Positions 1-9,711 are shown, counted from the stretch's first letter. The stretch: DNA of 64,000 nt from Phycisphaeraceae bacterium (GCA_019636495.1 JAHBXL010000002.1:62001-126000), one strand, 5' to 3'. The notes: generated by a model not told the origin, from the sequence alone. A program made the numbers and translations.

Positions 1-2431
1 GCGCACGCTCGTGCTCGCGCAGCCCCGATTCAATATCTCCCAGCCGGTGGCACACGATCGCGATGTTGCTGTGCATCGCCGCGGCCTGCGTGTGCTCTCC
101 CAGCCGCTCCCACACCGCCAGACTCCGCTCGTACGACGACCGGGCGTCGGAAAACCGGCCCGCGCCCCACTCCAGGTTCCCGCTCGCCGCCAGCAGACGG
201 CCATCAAACCGCTCCTCGCTTCCGGCTCGACGCGCCAGCGCCTCGCCCAGCGCACGTCGGCCCTCTTCAAACTCCCCGTGCACGTACCACCACTTGTGCA
301 TCGCGAACGCCAGCCGGTCGAAGCGATCATCCGGCGGCGGCGATCCCGCCAGAACACGCAGCGCGGCGCGGATGTTCTCCACGTCGTCATCGATCAGCGC
401 CATCGCCGGAGAACTTGAGCCCGGTGTCGCCTCCGCCGAGCGCTCCGCCTGTGCCAGACAGAACTCGGCGTGCCGTTCGCGCACCTGCGATGCATCCGCT
501 CGCGCGTCCAGCCGCTCCGCGGCAAACTGCCGAACCGTCTCCAGAAAGCGATACCGACCCGTCGCCGCGTGGAACTGCACCAGCGACCGCGACACCAGCC
601 GCCCGAGCACCGCATCGGGCGTGTGGCCCGGATGCTCGATTCGGCACACCGCCCCCGCCGCGGCGAGATTCCACCCGCCCGCGAACACCGCCAACTGCTC
701 CAGCACCGATGACTCCTCGGGCGCAAGCAGGCGCACGCTCCACTCGATCGCCGCGCGGATGGTCGCGTGCCGTGTGCCCGGTCCGCCCGTCGGCGGGCCC
801 AGCACGCGCAGCGCCTCGCCCAATCTCGCATCGATGTCGCGTAGCGACATCGTCGCGGTTCGCGCAGCGGCGAGTTCAATCGCCAGCGCGATCCCATCGA
901 GCCGCGCGCACAGGTCCGCCAGCGCTGCCCCGTCCCCCGGCCCAATCCGGAACGAAGGATCCGCCAGCCGCGCACGCTCGATGAACAACCGGCCGCTCTC
1001 GCTCTGCGCGGCCTCCTCCGCCGGCGCGCCCGCCCGCGGAACAGCCAGCGATGGAACGCGATACGTCTGCTCATAGGGCAATCCGAGCGCCTCGCGGCTG
1101 GTCACCATCACCCGCGCCGAGGGGCACGTTTCCACGATCGCGCCGACCAGTTCCCGCACCGCGGGCAGCACGTGCTCCGCATTATCGAGCACCAGCAGCG
1201 CGACCTTCTCCGCAAGGTGCAGCGCGATGCGCGCTGCCGGAGCGCGGTCCGCGTTCTCCGCCGCGGGAATGTTCAGCGTCCGCGCCGCCGCACCGGCCAC
1301 CGCCGCCGCATCGTCGAGCGTCGAGAGATCGACAAACCACGTGCCCGCGGGATACTCGCCACGAACGCCCGCGGCAGCCCGAATGGCCAGCCGCGTCTTG
1401 CCGCACCCGCCCGCGCCAGTCAGCGTCAGCACCGGTGCAGATGCCAGCAGGTCGCGCACCTGCGCGATCTCCGACTCCCTGCCCACGAAACTCGTCAACT
1501 CGCGCGGCAACACGCACGGCGCACCCGGCACGCCCTGCGCGGGGGCGGCCGTCGCGCTGCGCGACTCCGCCGGCCGGTCCGCCGCCAGCCGTAGCGACAG
1601 CGCGGCATCGCCCAGGTCCCGCGAACGCTGGTCACGGTCCTTGGCCAGGCATCGCTCCAGCAGCGCGCGAACCGGCGGCGACACATCCGGCGGCAGCGTG
1701 TCCCACGCCGGTTCATCGCGGATCACCGCCGCGAGCAGGTCCGCCGCGTTGTCGCCCGCGAACGCGGGCCGCCCCGTGAGACACTCGAACAGCACGCACC
1801 CGAACGCGAACACATCCGCCCGCTTGTCCAGTTCCATGCCCCGGGCCTGCTCGGGCGACATGTAGCCCGGCGTGCCCAGGACCCCGCCCGGCCGCGTGTT
1901 GAAGTTCACCGTCGTGCCCGTCGGCGCCGTGCTGTGCGCACCGTCCTTCGACCGTGGCGGCGCGGTGGCAAGTCCGAAATCCAGCACCTTCACGATCCCG
2001 TCTGGCCGCACCTTGATGTTCGCGGGCTTCAGGTCGCGGTGCAGAACGCCCGAATCGTGTGCCGCGGCGACTCCCGCCGCGATCTGCGCACACCACCGCA
2101 GCGCATCACCCATCGCGGGCCGACCCCGGGCCAGCAGACCCGCCAGCGTCGGGCCCTCGACGTGCTCGAGAACCAGGTACACCGATACCTCCGACTCCTC
2201 GACGCCAAAGAGCGAGGCGATGTTCGGATGGTTGAGCGCGGCCAGCACCCGCGCCTCGCGCAACATCCTGGCGCGACGTTCCGGATCGGTGAGCACTTCG
2301 GGGTGCAGGGCCTTGATGGCGACCTGCCGCGACAGCCGAGGATCGATGGCGAGATAGACCACGCCCATGCCGCCGCGGCCGATCTCGCGCTCGATTCGAA
2401 AGTTGCCGATGGCGTCGGGTCGCTCGGACAC
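1..2431 (-). CDS. Ser/Thr protein kinase fused to NTPase and TPR-like region (partial, C-terminus off the left edge)
   Basis: A continuous frame runs from a GTG at 2431 to the left edge, about 810 codons, so the C-terminus is missing. Residues about 10-270 form a Hanks-type kinase: glycine loop GRGGMGVVY, catalytic Lys40, HRDLKPAN with Asp133, DFGLA near 151, and GTPGYMSPEQ. Around residue 340 a P-loop (GAGGCGKT) follows the phrase LTSFVGRESEI, and a Walker-B-like LLVLDNAEH lies further on. This is the layout of NB-ARC/LuxR-type ATPases. The visible end (ASGNLEWGAGRFSDAR) looks like TPR helices. Known role of the family: cytoplasmic signalling in which the kinase couples to an ATP-driven switch; the signal and target are unknown. 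No strong SD precedes the GTG, so the start is the least certain part. Confidence 0.85.
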   Translation of the reverse strand, partial: MSERPDAIGNFRIEREIGRGGMGVVYLAIDPRLSRQVAIKALHPEVLTDPERRARMLREARVLAALNHPNIASLFGVEESEVSVYLVLEHVEGPTLAGLLARGRPAMGDALRWCAQIAAGVAAAHDSGVLHRDLKPANIKVRPDGIVKVLDFGLATAPPRSKDGAHSTAPTGTTVNFNTRPGGVLGTPGYMSPEQARGMELDKRADVFAFGCVLFECLTGRPAFAGDNAADLLAAVIRDEPAWDTLPPDVSPPVRALLERCLAKDRDQRSRDLGDAALSLRLAADRPAESRSATAAPAQGVPGAPCVLPRELTSFVGRESEIAQVRDLLASAPVLTLTGAGGCGKTRLAIRAAAGVRGEYPAGTWFVDLSTLDDAAAVAGAAARTLNIPAAENADRAPAARIALHLAEKVALLVLDNAEHVLPAVRELVGAIVETCPSARVMVTSREALGLPYEQTYRVPSLAVPRAGAPAEEAAQSESGRLFIERARLADPSFRIGPGDGAALADLCARLDGIALAIELAAARTATMSLRDIDARLGEALRVLGPPTGGPGTRHATIRAAIEWSVRLLAPEESSVLEQLAVFAGGWNLAAAGAVCRIEHPGHTPDAVLGRLVSRSLVQFHAATGRYRFLETVRQFAAERLDARADASQVRERHAEFCLAQAERSAEATPGSSSPAMALIDDDVENIRAALRVLAGSPPPDDRFDRLAFAMHKWWYVHGEFEEGRRALGEALARRAGSEERFDGRLLAASGNLEWGAGRFSDARSSYERSLAVWERLGEHTQAAAMHSNIAIVCHRLGDIESGLREHERA

Positions 2432-2528
2432 AAGGAGGCCTCACGAGCCCCGCCCCCGCTCATTCCCACCGCACCCAGGTCATCCGATACCCCGCCGGCC
2501 ACGCCGTCACCTCTAGGCCCCGGCAGAT

Positions 2529-3230
2529 TCAGCCCTGCGGCACTTCCTCCCAATGCCCGCCCATGTGCCGCACGATCTTCCCAGTCGCAAGGTAAAGTGC
2601 CTGCTCGGCGATGTTCGTGCAGTGCGCGGCCATGAACTCGCACAGTGAGGTCAGTTCCTGCAGCAGGAACGCGTACTCAACCGGCATCAGGCGGCCTGCG
2701 ACCTGCGCCGTCAGGTCGCGCAGGATGGCCTTCTTGAACTCCTCCACCGCGTCCTCCGAAGCAAGAACGATCTTGGCCAGCGCAGGGTCGTTCCGCTCCA
2801 GCGACACGCTCGCATCGCGCAGAATCCCGACCACCGAGTTGGTCACGACGCGGAGCGTGTCGGGCAGTTGCGTCCCCTGCGTCGCCAGCGCGGGCACGCG
2901 CTCGGCGATGGCGACGCCCGCATCCGCGATCCGCTCCAGTTCGTTGTTCACCTTCACGATCGTGAGCACCAGCCGCAACTGCTCGGGCGCGAGTTGCGAG
3001 CCCTCCCGCGTCGCATCGGTCAGCAGTTGCACCGCCGCCCGTTCCAGGTCGACATCCACCCGGTCGATCACCTCGTCCATCGCGATGGCCCGTCGCGCCG
3101 CCTCCACGTCGCGCGAAAACGCCGCGTCAAACGCGGCCTCGATCAGCGCCTGCACACGCCGGGCCTGCTCGGCCAGGTCCGCCTTCATCCGGGCGGCGCG
3201 GTTGGCGAAGGTTTCCGGGGTCAATGGCAT
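2529..3230 (-). CDS. phoU: PhoU-family phosphate regulator
   Basis: About 233 residues, all helical, with two PhoU repeats. The first is around [18 protein letters not shown] and [18 protein letters not shown]; the second carries [19 protein letters not shown] near the C-terminus. PhoU proteins bind metal clusters and damp the PhoR-PhoB response and Pst phosphate uptake. No pst or pho genes are visible here, so the link to phosphate rests on the family. The start at 3230 (MPLTPETFA) gives the usual family length; the frame stays open further upstream but would run into the divergent enolase gene. The gene faces away from enolase across a 147-bp shared promoter region. Confidence 0.85.
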   Translation of the reverse strand: MPLTPETFANRAARMKADLAEQARRVQALIEAAFDAAFSRDVEAARRAIAMDEVIDRVDVDLERAAVQLLTDATREGSQLAPEQLRLVLTIVKVNNELERIADAGVAIAERVPALATQGTQLPDTLRVVTNSVVGILRDASVSLERNDPALAKIVLASEDAVEEFKKAILRDLTAQVAGRLMPVEYAFLLQELTSLCEFMAAHCTNIAEQALYLATGKIVRHMGGHWEEVPQG

Positions 3231-3377
3231 CGGTCGGGCCTCGCTGGTCTCGCAACGATACGCCCCACACCGCGCGCCGGACGTGCCCCACCATCGGAAA
3301 TCGGCGCAATGCGACGCCCCTTCGTCAACCCATCGCCCAACGCTACCATGCTCGCCCACGCCAGAGGAGCAACCCAC

Positions 3378-4679
3378 ATGTTCGATATTCAGGTCGTTCA
3401 CGCCCGTCAGATCCTCGATTCCCGCGGCAACCCCACGGTCGAGGTCGAGATCGGACTTTCCGGCGGAATCGTCGCCCGCGCCGCCGTGCCCTCCGGAGCC
3501 AGCACCGGCGAGCACGAGGCCGCCGAACTCCGCGACGGTGAGAAACGCGTCTACATGGGCAAGGGCGTCCTGAAGGCCGTCGAGAACGCCATCGACCGCA
3601 TCGGCCCCGCCATCGAGGGCATGGACTGCCGCGAGCAGCAGGAGATCGATCAGGCCATGATCGAACTCGACGGATCGCCAAACAAGAAGAACCTCGGCGC
3701 CAACGCGATCCTCGGCGTGTCGATGGCCTGCGCCCGCGCCGCGGCCAAGGCCTGCGACCTCCCGCTCTACCGCTACCTCGGCGGCGCATCCGCCCGCGTC
3801 CTGCCCGTGCCCATGTTCAACGTCCTCAACGGCGGAAAGCACGCCGACAACAACATCGACTTCCAGGAGTTCATGGTCCAGCCGTGGGGCTTCGACAACT
3901 TCGACGATGCCCTGCGGTGCGGCGTCGAGATCTACCACACGCTCAAAAAAGTGCTGCACGAGCGGCATCTCTCAACCGCCGTCGGCGATGAGGGCGGTTT
4001 CGCCCCCGACCTCAAGAGCCCCGAAGATGCGCTCAAACTGCTCGAAGAGGCCACCGACAAGGCGGGCTATGACTGGGGACGCGAGGTCTTCGTCGCCCTC
4101 GACCCCGCGACCAGTGAACTCTGGAACGAGGCCGCCGCAAAGAGGAAGAAGGGCTACTGCTTCTTCAAGAGCGACCCCAGGAAGATCGTCAGCAGCGACG
4201 ACATGATCGAACTCTGGAGCGGTTGGTGCCGCAAGTACCCCGTCCGCTCGCTGGAAGACGGCCTCGCCGAGAGCGACTGGAAGGGCTGGAAGGCGCTGAC
4301 CGATGCGCTGGGCGAAAAGGTCCAACTCGTCGGCGACGATCTCTTCGTGACCAATCCCAAGTTCCTGCAACGCGGGCTCGATGAGGGCTGCGCCAACTCG
4401 ATCCTCGTCAAGGTCAACCAGATCGGCACGCTCACCGAAACCTTCGACGCCGTCAACCTCGCCCACCGGAACGGCTACACCGCCGTGATGAGCCACCGCT
4501 CCGGCGAGACCGAGGATTCGACCATCGCCGACCTCGCCGTCGCGACCAACTGCGGGCAGATCAAGACCGGCGCGCCCTGCCGATCCGACCGAAACGCCAA
4601 GTACAACCAGTTGATCAGGATCGCCGATGACCTCGGCTCCGCGGCCATCTACGGCGGGGGCTTGTGGCGGAAGGGGTAG
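3378..4679 (+). CDS. eno: Enolase (phosphopyruvate hydratase)
   Basis: 433 residues, the normal family length. It interconverts 2-phosphoglycerate and phosphoenolpyruvate in glycolysis, in the cytoplasm. Visible hallmarks: N-terminal [16 protein letters not shown], Mg-binding region [11 protein letters not shown] and VGDDLFVTN, catalytic Lys345 in [11 protein letters not shown], and the signature [17 protein letters not shown]. The ATG at 3378 is chosen because AGAGGAG lies about 9 bases upstream (3363-3370); an upstream in-frame ATG at 3348 lacks this. A TACCAT box at 3344-3349 could be the -10 element of a short SD-containing leader. Nothing odd in the sequence. Confidence 0.97.
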   Translation: MFDIQVVHARQILDSRGNPTVEVEIGLSGGIVARAAVPSGASTGEHEAAELRDGEKRVYMGKGVLKAVENAIDRIGPAIEGMDCREQQEIDQAMIELDGSPNKKNLGANAILGVSMACARAAAKACDLPLYRYLGGASARVLPVPMFNVLNGGKHADNNIDFQEFMVQPWGFDNFDDALRCGVEIYHTLKKVLHERHLSTAVGDEGGFAPDLKSPEDALKLLEEATDKAGYDWGREVFVALDPATSELWNEAAAKRKKGYCFFKSDPRKIVSSDDMIELWSGWCRKYPVRSLEDGLAESDWKGWKALTDALGEKVQLVGDDLFVTNPKFLQRGLDEGCANSILVKVNQIGTLTETFDAVNLAHRNGYTAVMSHRSGETEDSTIADLAVATNCGQIKTGAPCRSDRNAKYNQLIRIADDLGSAAIYGGGLWRKG

Positions 4680-4719
4680 GTGGATTGTGCTAAGATAGTT
4701 GTGCCCGGGAGACCTGATC

Positions 4720-5013
4720 GTGTCACTCCATGAAGAGAACGCCGTACGAAAGGCCCTTTCGCTTGATCAACTCGGGCTGCCCGCTGCGCCGATTGTCCGA
4801 CGTGTGGAGTTCTCTTTCGGCAAAGACACCGCGGACGACCCTGCCGTGTTCGTAGTGGCCTATCTGGATGCCGATACGCCAGACTCGGAGTGGACGAACG
4901 AGAACCTGAGGCCCATTCAGGAACGTATGCGGGAAGCGGTTCGCGACGGGGGTATTGACCGTTGGGTTCATGTACGCTTTGCGCGCGAGCAGAACCTTCG
5001 AGCCGCCGGCTAA
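4720..5013 (+). CDS. Small conserved-looking protein paired with a HEPN-like gene
   Basis: 97 residues from GTG 4720, preceded by GGGAGA at 4707-4712; an in-frame TTG at 4699 would add seven residues. The protein is short, mixed alpha/beta, with a core VRRVEFSFGKDTADDPAVF and WVHVRFARE near the end. No nucleotidyltransferase motif (GSxxxG...DxD) is seen, so it is not a classical MNT partner. It ends three bases before the HEPN-like ORF, so the two are almost certainly co-transcribed and probably coupled. By analogy with small gene plus HEPN pairs it may be an antitoxin or partner subunit, but that is inference. A TAAGAT box at 4691-4696 may be the promoter. Confidence 0.6.
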   Translation: MSLHEENAVRKALSLDQLGLPAAPIVRRVEFSFGKDTADDPAVFVVAYLDADTPDSEWTNENLRPIQERMREAVRDGGIDRWVHVRFAREQNLRAAG

Positions 5014-5016
5014 TCG

Positions 5017-5538
5017 ATGACACTCGCCGACCACCTCATCGAGCAGGCCACGTTGCTGATCGAGGCCGATCCAACCAAGCCGCGTCAGGCCAACCTGCGA
5101 CGCGCGGTTTCGAGCGCGTACTACGCCCTCTTCCACGAGACATCGGCTCAGGCTGTGACCGTGTTCATGGGAGTCGAGGGTGCCGCGAGCGAACTCGGCC
5201 ACCGCGTACGGCGTGCCCTCGAGCATCGAAACTTCTTCAAAGCCGCCAAGTGGTTCACCGCTGGTCGGGCGACGGACATGCCTGAGACTCTGCGGTTCCT
5301 CTTTTCCGCCATCGGTGCCGACCTGAGGCAGTTTTGCCAGGCGTTCACAGACCTCCAGGAAGAGCGGCATCGCGCAGATTATGACCTATGGTCCGAGTTC
5401 GACAGAGAAGAATCGCAGCGGCTTGTGGCGTCGGCCGGAGCCGCGATCAGCCTGATCCGCCGAATCAAATCCGACCCCGCCACAGTCGCGTTCTTCTGGG
5501 CCTGTCTGCTCGGCGATGCGATGAAGAGCCGGGCATGA
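5017..5538 (+). CDS. HEPN-domain-like protein (UPF0332-like)
   Basis: 173 residues, largely helical. The N-terminal stretch LRRAVSSAYYALFHE is the typical first conserved helix of UPF0332/HEPN proteins, and ERHRADYDLWSEF is the typical 'R..ADYD' second motif. HEPN proteins are often RNases in toxin-antitoxin, Abi or CRISPR contexts, though many have other roles. The classical RX4-6H catalytic motif is not clearly recognisable, so RNase activity is uncertain. It starts three bases after the small partner gene. The next gene downstream (M1 aminopeptidase) has its own putative promoter, so this looks like a two-gene unit. Confidence 0.65.
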   Translation: MTLADHLIEQATLLIEADPTKPRQANLRRAVSSAYYALFHETSAQAVTVFMGVEGAASELGHRVRRALEHRNFFKAAKWFTAGRATDMPETLRFLFSAIGADLRQFCQAFTDLQEERHRADYDLWSEFDREESQRLVASAGAAISLIRRIKSDPATVAFFWACLLGDAMKSRA

Positions 5539-5590
5539 CTTCCAATGCGTGGTGCCGGAACTCCTCCATCCGCCGATTCCGGGCCGGTAG

Positions 5591-5596
5591 TACCAT
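5591..5596 (+). promoter_or_regulatory. TACCAT -10-like box, 6 bases before the aminopeptidase ATG
   Basis: No SD lies between this box and ATG 5603, so transcription would start at or next to the start codon. See the finding on leaderless genes. Confidence 0.4.
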
Positions 5597-5602
5597 GCCC
5601 CC

Positions 5603-7615
5603 ATGCCCGAACGACTCACCCCGCGTCCGCTGATCCTCGCTGCGACTCTTATCGCCGCGCTGACCCTGCTCTCCCCCGCCGCTGCCCAGCCCCCCGACCC
5701 CCGCTTCGACGAAGAAACCGGCCGCGACCGACGGGTCTGGCCGCCAGATGTCCTCGTCGACTACACGCGCATGCGGCTGACGATGGAGATCCCCGACATG
5801 AGCGCCGCCGCGTTCCGCGGCGTGCAGGAACTCTGGTTCACCGGCATCGGCGCGCCGCGTACGAGCCTGACGATCGACTGCGGGCCCGGCCTCACCGTCC
5901 AATCGGTCCACTTCGTCAGCGCCTCCGGCGGCGTCCGCCCCTGCGAGTTCTCGCGGCCCGCGACCAACAAACTCGCCATCACCTTCCCCGCCCCGCTGCC
6001 GGTCGGGCAGACAGCCCTCCTCCGCATCGCCTACGACGCCAGGAACCCCGGCGGACGCGGCGCCGGCCTCACCTTCTCCGGCGATGACCGCCGCACGCCG
6101 GAGGTGGACTACATGTGCCACGCGCAGGGACAGCCCCAGAGCAACCACCTCTGGTTCCCCTGCCACGATTTTCCCAACGACCGCCTCGCCACCGAGTTGG
6201 TCATCACCGTGCCGCACCCCTACGAGGCCGTCTCCAACGGTTTCATCCGCTCGATCACCCACCACCCCGCCGCCGGCGATCTCCCGCGACGCGTGACCTA
6301 CCACTGGGTGCAGGATGCCGAGCACCCCTTCTACCTCGTCACGCTCATCGTCTCGAAGTTCGACGTCATCAACCTCGGCGGTCCCAACTCCAACCGCCCG
6401 GGACTCTGGATCCCCGTCTACGGCGCGCTCGGCTCGGGCGGCGCGCTCGAACTCAACTTCGCCAACACCCCGGCCATGATCGCCCACTTCGAGAAACTCT
6501 TCGACTCGCCCTTCCCCTGGGACAAATACGCCCAGATCATCTGCCGCGACTTCGCGGCGGGCGCAATGGAGAATACCTCCGCTTCGACATTCGCCAACAT
6601 GTTCGGCCGGCGCGGCGCATCGGGCTTTGCCGACGGCATCATCGCCCACGAACTCGTGCACCAGTGGTTCGGCGACCTCGTCACCTGCCGATCATGGGAG
6701 CACCTCTGGCTCAACGAGGGTTGGGCCACCTTCGGCGAGGCCCTCTGGGCCGAGCAGCAGCGCGGCCGCCGTCGTTACGACGGCGTCATCTGGGAGAAGT
6801 TCTCGTCCACCATCTCCCGCACCGGCGGCCGCTCCGCCCCGCGCGATGCCGCGCTGGTCTCCAACCTCTACCGCAACCCCGACCAGCGCTTCTACGCCGC
6901 CGAGAATCCCTACGACCGCGGCGCTGTCGTCCTTCACATGCTCCGCCGCCGGCTCGGCGACGACATCTTCTGGAAGGGTGTCCGTCTCTATCTCAAGCGC
7001 CATCGCTTCAACCAGGTCGAAACCGACGACTTCCGTGTCGCGCTCGAGGATGCCAGCGGCGAATCCCTCGAACGCTTCTTCGACCAGTGGGTCCTGCGCC
7101 CCGGCCACCCGCAACTGGCCGTCGATCTCGAATGGACCGACGATCAGCGACCAAACGGCGAGACCGCGGGCACCCTCCGCATCCGTGTCGAGCAGACCCA
7201 GAACATCGACGAGTTCAACCCCGCCTACGCGTTCGTGCTGCCGGTCTGGCTCGACCTCCCCGAGGCCGGTAGAACCGGACGCACCGTGCACTTGGTGTGC
7301 GATTCCCGGATCACCACGGCCGAGTTCGCCCTGCCGCGAAAGCCCGACAGCGTCACCGTCGATCCCGGCATGACCGTCCTGGCCGACACCACGATCCGGC
7401 AGGATCTCGCCGCGTGGTTGCGACAACTCGAACACGGCCCGTCCGTCGCCGCGCGTGCCGTCGCCGCTCTCGCCCTCGCCGCTTTCGACGATGACCGCGC
7501 TCACGCTGCACTCGCCGCCATCGCCTTCGGCGATCTCGAAGACGATGCGGCGGTCATCGCCGCGGCAACCTCAGCGCTCGCCGAGCAACCCCCCGTCGCC
7601 GCGACGGGACCTTGA
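5603..7615 (+). CDS. M1-family metallo-aminopeptidase, exported
   Basis: 670 residues. A signal peptide is seen at the N-terminus (hydrophobic ILAATLIAALTLLSP ending AAAQ, cleavage near residue 28), so the enzyme probably acts outside the cytoplasm. The gluzincin motif HELVHQWFGD supplies His349, Glu350 and His353, with the third zinc ligand in WLNEGWATF near residue 372. A GAMEN exopeptidase motif lies near residue 320. This combination defines M1 aminopeptidases, which remove N-terminal residues from peptides. The C-terminal third is a beta-sandwich followed by an Ala-rich HEAT-like tail, shorter than in eukaryotic relatives. The gene ends 44 bases before the SDR gene. Confidence 0.93.
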   Translation: MPERLTPRPLILAATLIAALTLLSPAAAQPPDPRFDEETGRDRRVWPPDVLVDYTRMRLTMEIPDMSAAAFRGVQELWFTGIGAPRTSLTIDCGPGLTVQSVHFVSASGGVRPCEFSRPATNKLAITFPAPLPVGQTALLRIAYDARNPGGRGAGLTFSGDDRRTPEVDYMCHAQGQPQSNHLWFPCHDFPNDRLATELVITVPHPYEAVSNGFIRSITHHPAAGDLPRRVTYHWVQDAEHPFYLVTLIVSKFDVINLGGPNSNRPGLWIPVYGALGSGGALELNFANTPAMIAHFEKLFDSPFPWDKYAQIICRDFAAGAMENTSASTFANMFGRRGASGFADGIIAHELVHQWFGDLVTCRSWEHLWLNEGWATFGEALWAEQQRGRRRYDGVIWEKFSSTISRTGGRSAPRDAALVSNLYRNPDQRFYAAENPYDRGAVVLHMLRRRLGDDIFWKGVRLYLKRHRFNQVETDDFRVALEDASGESLERFFDQWVLRPGHPQLAVDLEWTDDQRPNGETAGTLRIRVEQTQNIDEFNPAYAFVLPVWLDLPEAGRTGRTVHLVCDSRITTAEFALPRKPDSVTVDPGMTVLADTTIRQDLAAWLRQLEHGPSVAARAVAALALAAFDDDRAHAALAAIAFGDLEDDAAVIAAATSALAEQPPVAATGP

Positions 7616-7659
7616 GCGACCAGGACGCCGACCACAAACCCCGAAGAGTGAGCCACCAC

Positions 7660-8391
7660 ATGAGTACGAAGCAGATCGCCCTCGTCACGGGCGCGAACAA
7701 GGGCATCGGCCTCGAAACCAGCCGACAACTCGCCCGCGCGGGGTTCACCGTGCTCATGGGCTCGCGCGATGAAGCCCGCGGCAAGCAGGCCGCGGAACCC
7801 TTGCGCAACGAGGGCCTCGATGCCCGATTCATCCGGCTGGAAGTCACCGACACCGCGAGCATCTCCGCCGCAGCGGAGACGATCGGCCGAGATCACGGCC
7901 GCCTCGATGTGCTGGTGAACAACGCGGGCATCGCGGTGGAGGGTTGGGACGCCAAGCCGAGCACGGTCTCGATGGAGAAGGTTCGAGAGACCTTTGAGGT
8001 GAACTTCTTCGGGCTCATCGCGGTCACGCAGGCGATGCTCCCGCTGCTGACGAAGAGCGCGGCGGGACGGATCGTGAACCTCACCAGCATCCTCGGTTCA
8101 ATGAGCGAGCACCGCGACCCCAACTCACCGATCCACGGCATGCTGTGCATGGCCTACAACGCCAGCAAGGCCGCGGTGAACATGTTTACCGTCAACCTCG
8201 CGCACGAACTCCGCGAGACCAAGATCAAGGTCAACGCGGCACACCCGGGCTGGGTGAAGACCGACATGGGCGGCGAGGGCGCACCGCTGGATGTCACGCA
8301 AGGCGCGTGGACGAGTGTGTACCTGACGATGCTGCCCGAGACCGGCCCCACCGGCGGGTTCTTCCACAAGGACGTGCACATGAGGTGGTGA
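7660..8391 (+). CDS. Short-chain dehydrogenase/reductase
   Basis: 243 residues, classical SDR. Cofactor motif TGANKGIG at residues 10-17, NNAG, a Ser in the LTSILGS region, and catalytic Tyr166 and Lys170 in YNASK. The closest textbook relatives by pattern are carbonyl reductase-like SDRs that use NADPH; the substrate cannot be told. The ATG at 7660 begins MSTKQIALVTG; upstream in-frame starts lack conserved sequence. It follows the aminopeptidase by 44 bases and may be co-transcribed. Confidence 0.9.
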   Translation: MSTKQIALVTGANKGIGLETSRQLARAGFTVLMGSRDEARGKQAAEPLRNEGLDARFIRLEVTDTASISAAAETIGRDHGRLDVLVNNAGIAVEGWDAKPSTVSMEKVRETFEVNFFGLIAVTQAMLPLLTKSAAGRIVNLTSILGSMSEHRDPNSPIHGMLCMAYNASKAAVNMFTVNLAHELRETKIKVNAAHPGWVKTDMGGEGAPLDVTQGAWTSVYLTMLPETGPTGGFFHKDVHMRW

Positions 8392-8403
8392 GTTTCGATG
8401 TTG

Positions 8404-8491
8404 GATTGTGGAACTGGAGAACGGAGTCAAAGGCTCGAGACCTTCCCGATCATCCTGCCCGATCCAGAATCCAAAACCGCAATCCACAATC
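8404..8491. repeat. Inverted 9-bp repeat between convergent genes
   Basis: GATTGTGGA at 8404-8412 is exactly inverted as TCCACAATC at 8483-8491. It lies between the ends of the SDR gene and the GNAT gene, which converge here. The loop is too long for a classical intrinsic terminator and there is no T-run. Confidence 0.4.
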
Positions 8492-8496
8492 TCGGA

Positions 8497-9003
8497 TCAG
8501 TCCTCCGGGATCGCCGGCTCGGTGTTCTCGGCCTCGACAGGCCCGGGGCGGAAGACCATGCGCCGGTGCGGCACACCCGCTTCATCGAACACCTCGGAAT
8601 CGAACGTCCACCCCAGCGAGGCGTAGAACCCGTACGCGGTGTCGCGCGCGTGGCAGAACAACTCGCGCAGGCCCAGTTCGCCAAACGCCCTCTGCTCGAC
8701 CGCCACCACCAGCCGCGTGCCGATGCCCTCGCCCTGCCGCTGCAGGTCCACGGCCATCTGCATGAGTTTGCCCACCCCCGGTTCGGGATGATCGGGCAGC
8801 AGCGTGGCGCATCCGACGATGCGCGGGCCCGATGGGTGCGCGAACACCGCCACAAAGTGCTCGAACCGCTCCTCAACGCCGGGAAAGAGCGCCTTGAACT
8901 TCGGCACGTCCAGACCGATCGGCCGCAGAAGCACCGACTCACGGAGGGCGCACTCCTGCGGGTAGAGCGGGTCGTCGAGCGTGATGCGGCGGATGGTGAT
9001 CAT
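8497..9003 (-). CDS. GNAT-family N-acetyltransferase
   Basis: 168 residues, the usual single-domain GNAT length. The acetyl-CoA pyrophosphate loop is QRQGEGIGTRL; before it is the beta4 strand GKLMQMAVD, and the late motif ARDTAYGFYASLGW is typical. It would transfer an acyl group from CoA to an amine; the substrate is unknown. It is convergent with the SDR gene and divergent from the toxin-antitoxin pair. Confidence 0.85.
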   Translation of the reverse strand: MITIRRITLDDPLYPQECALRESVLLRPIGLDVPKFKALFPGVEERFEHFVAVFAHPSGPRIVGCATLLPDHPEPGVGKLMQMAVDLQRQGEGIGTRLVVAVEQRAFGELGLRELFCHARDTAYGFYASLGWTFDSEVFDEAGVPHRRMVFRPGPVEAENTEPAIPED

Positions 9004-9130
9004 GGGCGGGAGGAGGCTAGTAAAGCACGTTGGGCGGCCCGGTGCAAGCGGCCGGATGGGGGCAGGCTTGGAGAGTCGATGGACCGCTCAGCGGGATGAC
9101 CCGATACACTTGTGGAAAGAGGAGCCGCGA

Positions 9131-9346
9131 ATGAAGCCGGTTGAGAAGATGATCGTGACCGATGCACAGAACCGGCCGGTTGCGGTGCAGATCAAGTATT
9201 CCGACTGGCTGGAGATTGAGCGCACGCTCGGCGCGGCACACACAAACGGCGCGTCGAACGTGGACCTTTCGAGATTCGCCGGTACATTGAAACTCCCCGG
9301 TGATCCGGCGGAGTACCAGCAGCGGAGCAGGGATGAATGGCGATGA
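9131..9346 (+). CDS. Antitoxin of a VapBC-like pair
   Basis: 71 residues. Pattern KMIVTDAQNRPVAVQIKYSDWLEIERTLG, then a linker and LSRFAGTLKLPGDPAEYQ(Q)RSRDEW. This is the familiar layout of small antitoxins encoded just before PIN toxins: an N-terminal dimer/DNA-binding part and a C-terminal toxin-binding tail. SD AGAGGAG sits at 9119-9125, well spaced from ATG 9131. Its stop overlaps the start of the toxin gene, so the two are translationally coupled. It presumably represses its own promoter in the 9004-9130 gap; no operator was recognised. Confidence 0.75.
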   Translation: MKPVEKMIVTDAQNRPVAVQIKYSDWLEIERTLGAAHTNGASNVDLSRFAGTLKLPGDPAEYQQRSRDEWR

Positions 9347-9705
9347 AGTGGGTCATCGACACGAACATTGTGCTGTACCACCTTGGCGGGCGCCTGGATG
9401 AGCCGATCCCTGCCGGGGAGCACTCAGTGTCCGTCATTACGGAACTTGAGTTGCTCTCGTGGGATCAACTGGACCAACCCGGCGATGCGGCTGTCCGTGC
9501 TTTCCTTGGTGCCGTTGGGAGGGTCGATCTCACCCAGGCAGTCAAGGACGCCGCGGTTGTGCTGCGTCGCACTGCGCGATTGAAACTCCCGGATGCCACT
9601 GTCGCGGCCAGCGCTCTTGCGACCGGCGCCACGTTGCTCACCGCGGATGAACGCCTTCACCGAGTGCCGGGGTTGGCTGCTGCCCCGCTCAAGTTGAAGA
9701 GATGA
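9337..9705 (+). CDS. vapC: VapC-like PIN-domain ribonuclease toxin
   Basis: 122 residues. PIN-domain acidic residues are visible: Asp in WVIDTNIVLYHL near the N-terminus, Glu in SVITELELLSW, and two late Asp residues in LPDATVAASAL and LLTADERL. Such toxins are Mg-dependent RNases that often cut tRNA or rRNA. Start is either ATG 9337 or ATG 9343; the second gives an ATGA overlap with the antitoxin stop. The following membrane-protein gene starts six bases after the toxin stop, so it may be read through. Confidence 0.85.
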   Translation: MAMKWVIDTNIVLYHLGGRLDEPIPAGEHSVSVITELELLSWDQLDQPGDAAVRAFLGAVGRVDLTQAVKDAAVVLRRTARLKLPDATVAASALATGATLLTADERLHRVPGLAAAPLKLKR

Positions 9706-9711
9706 GCAGGG

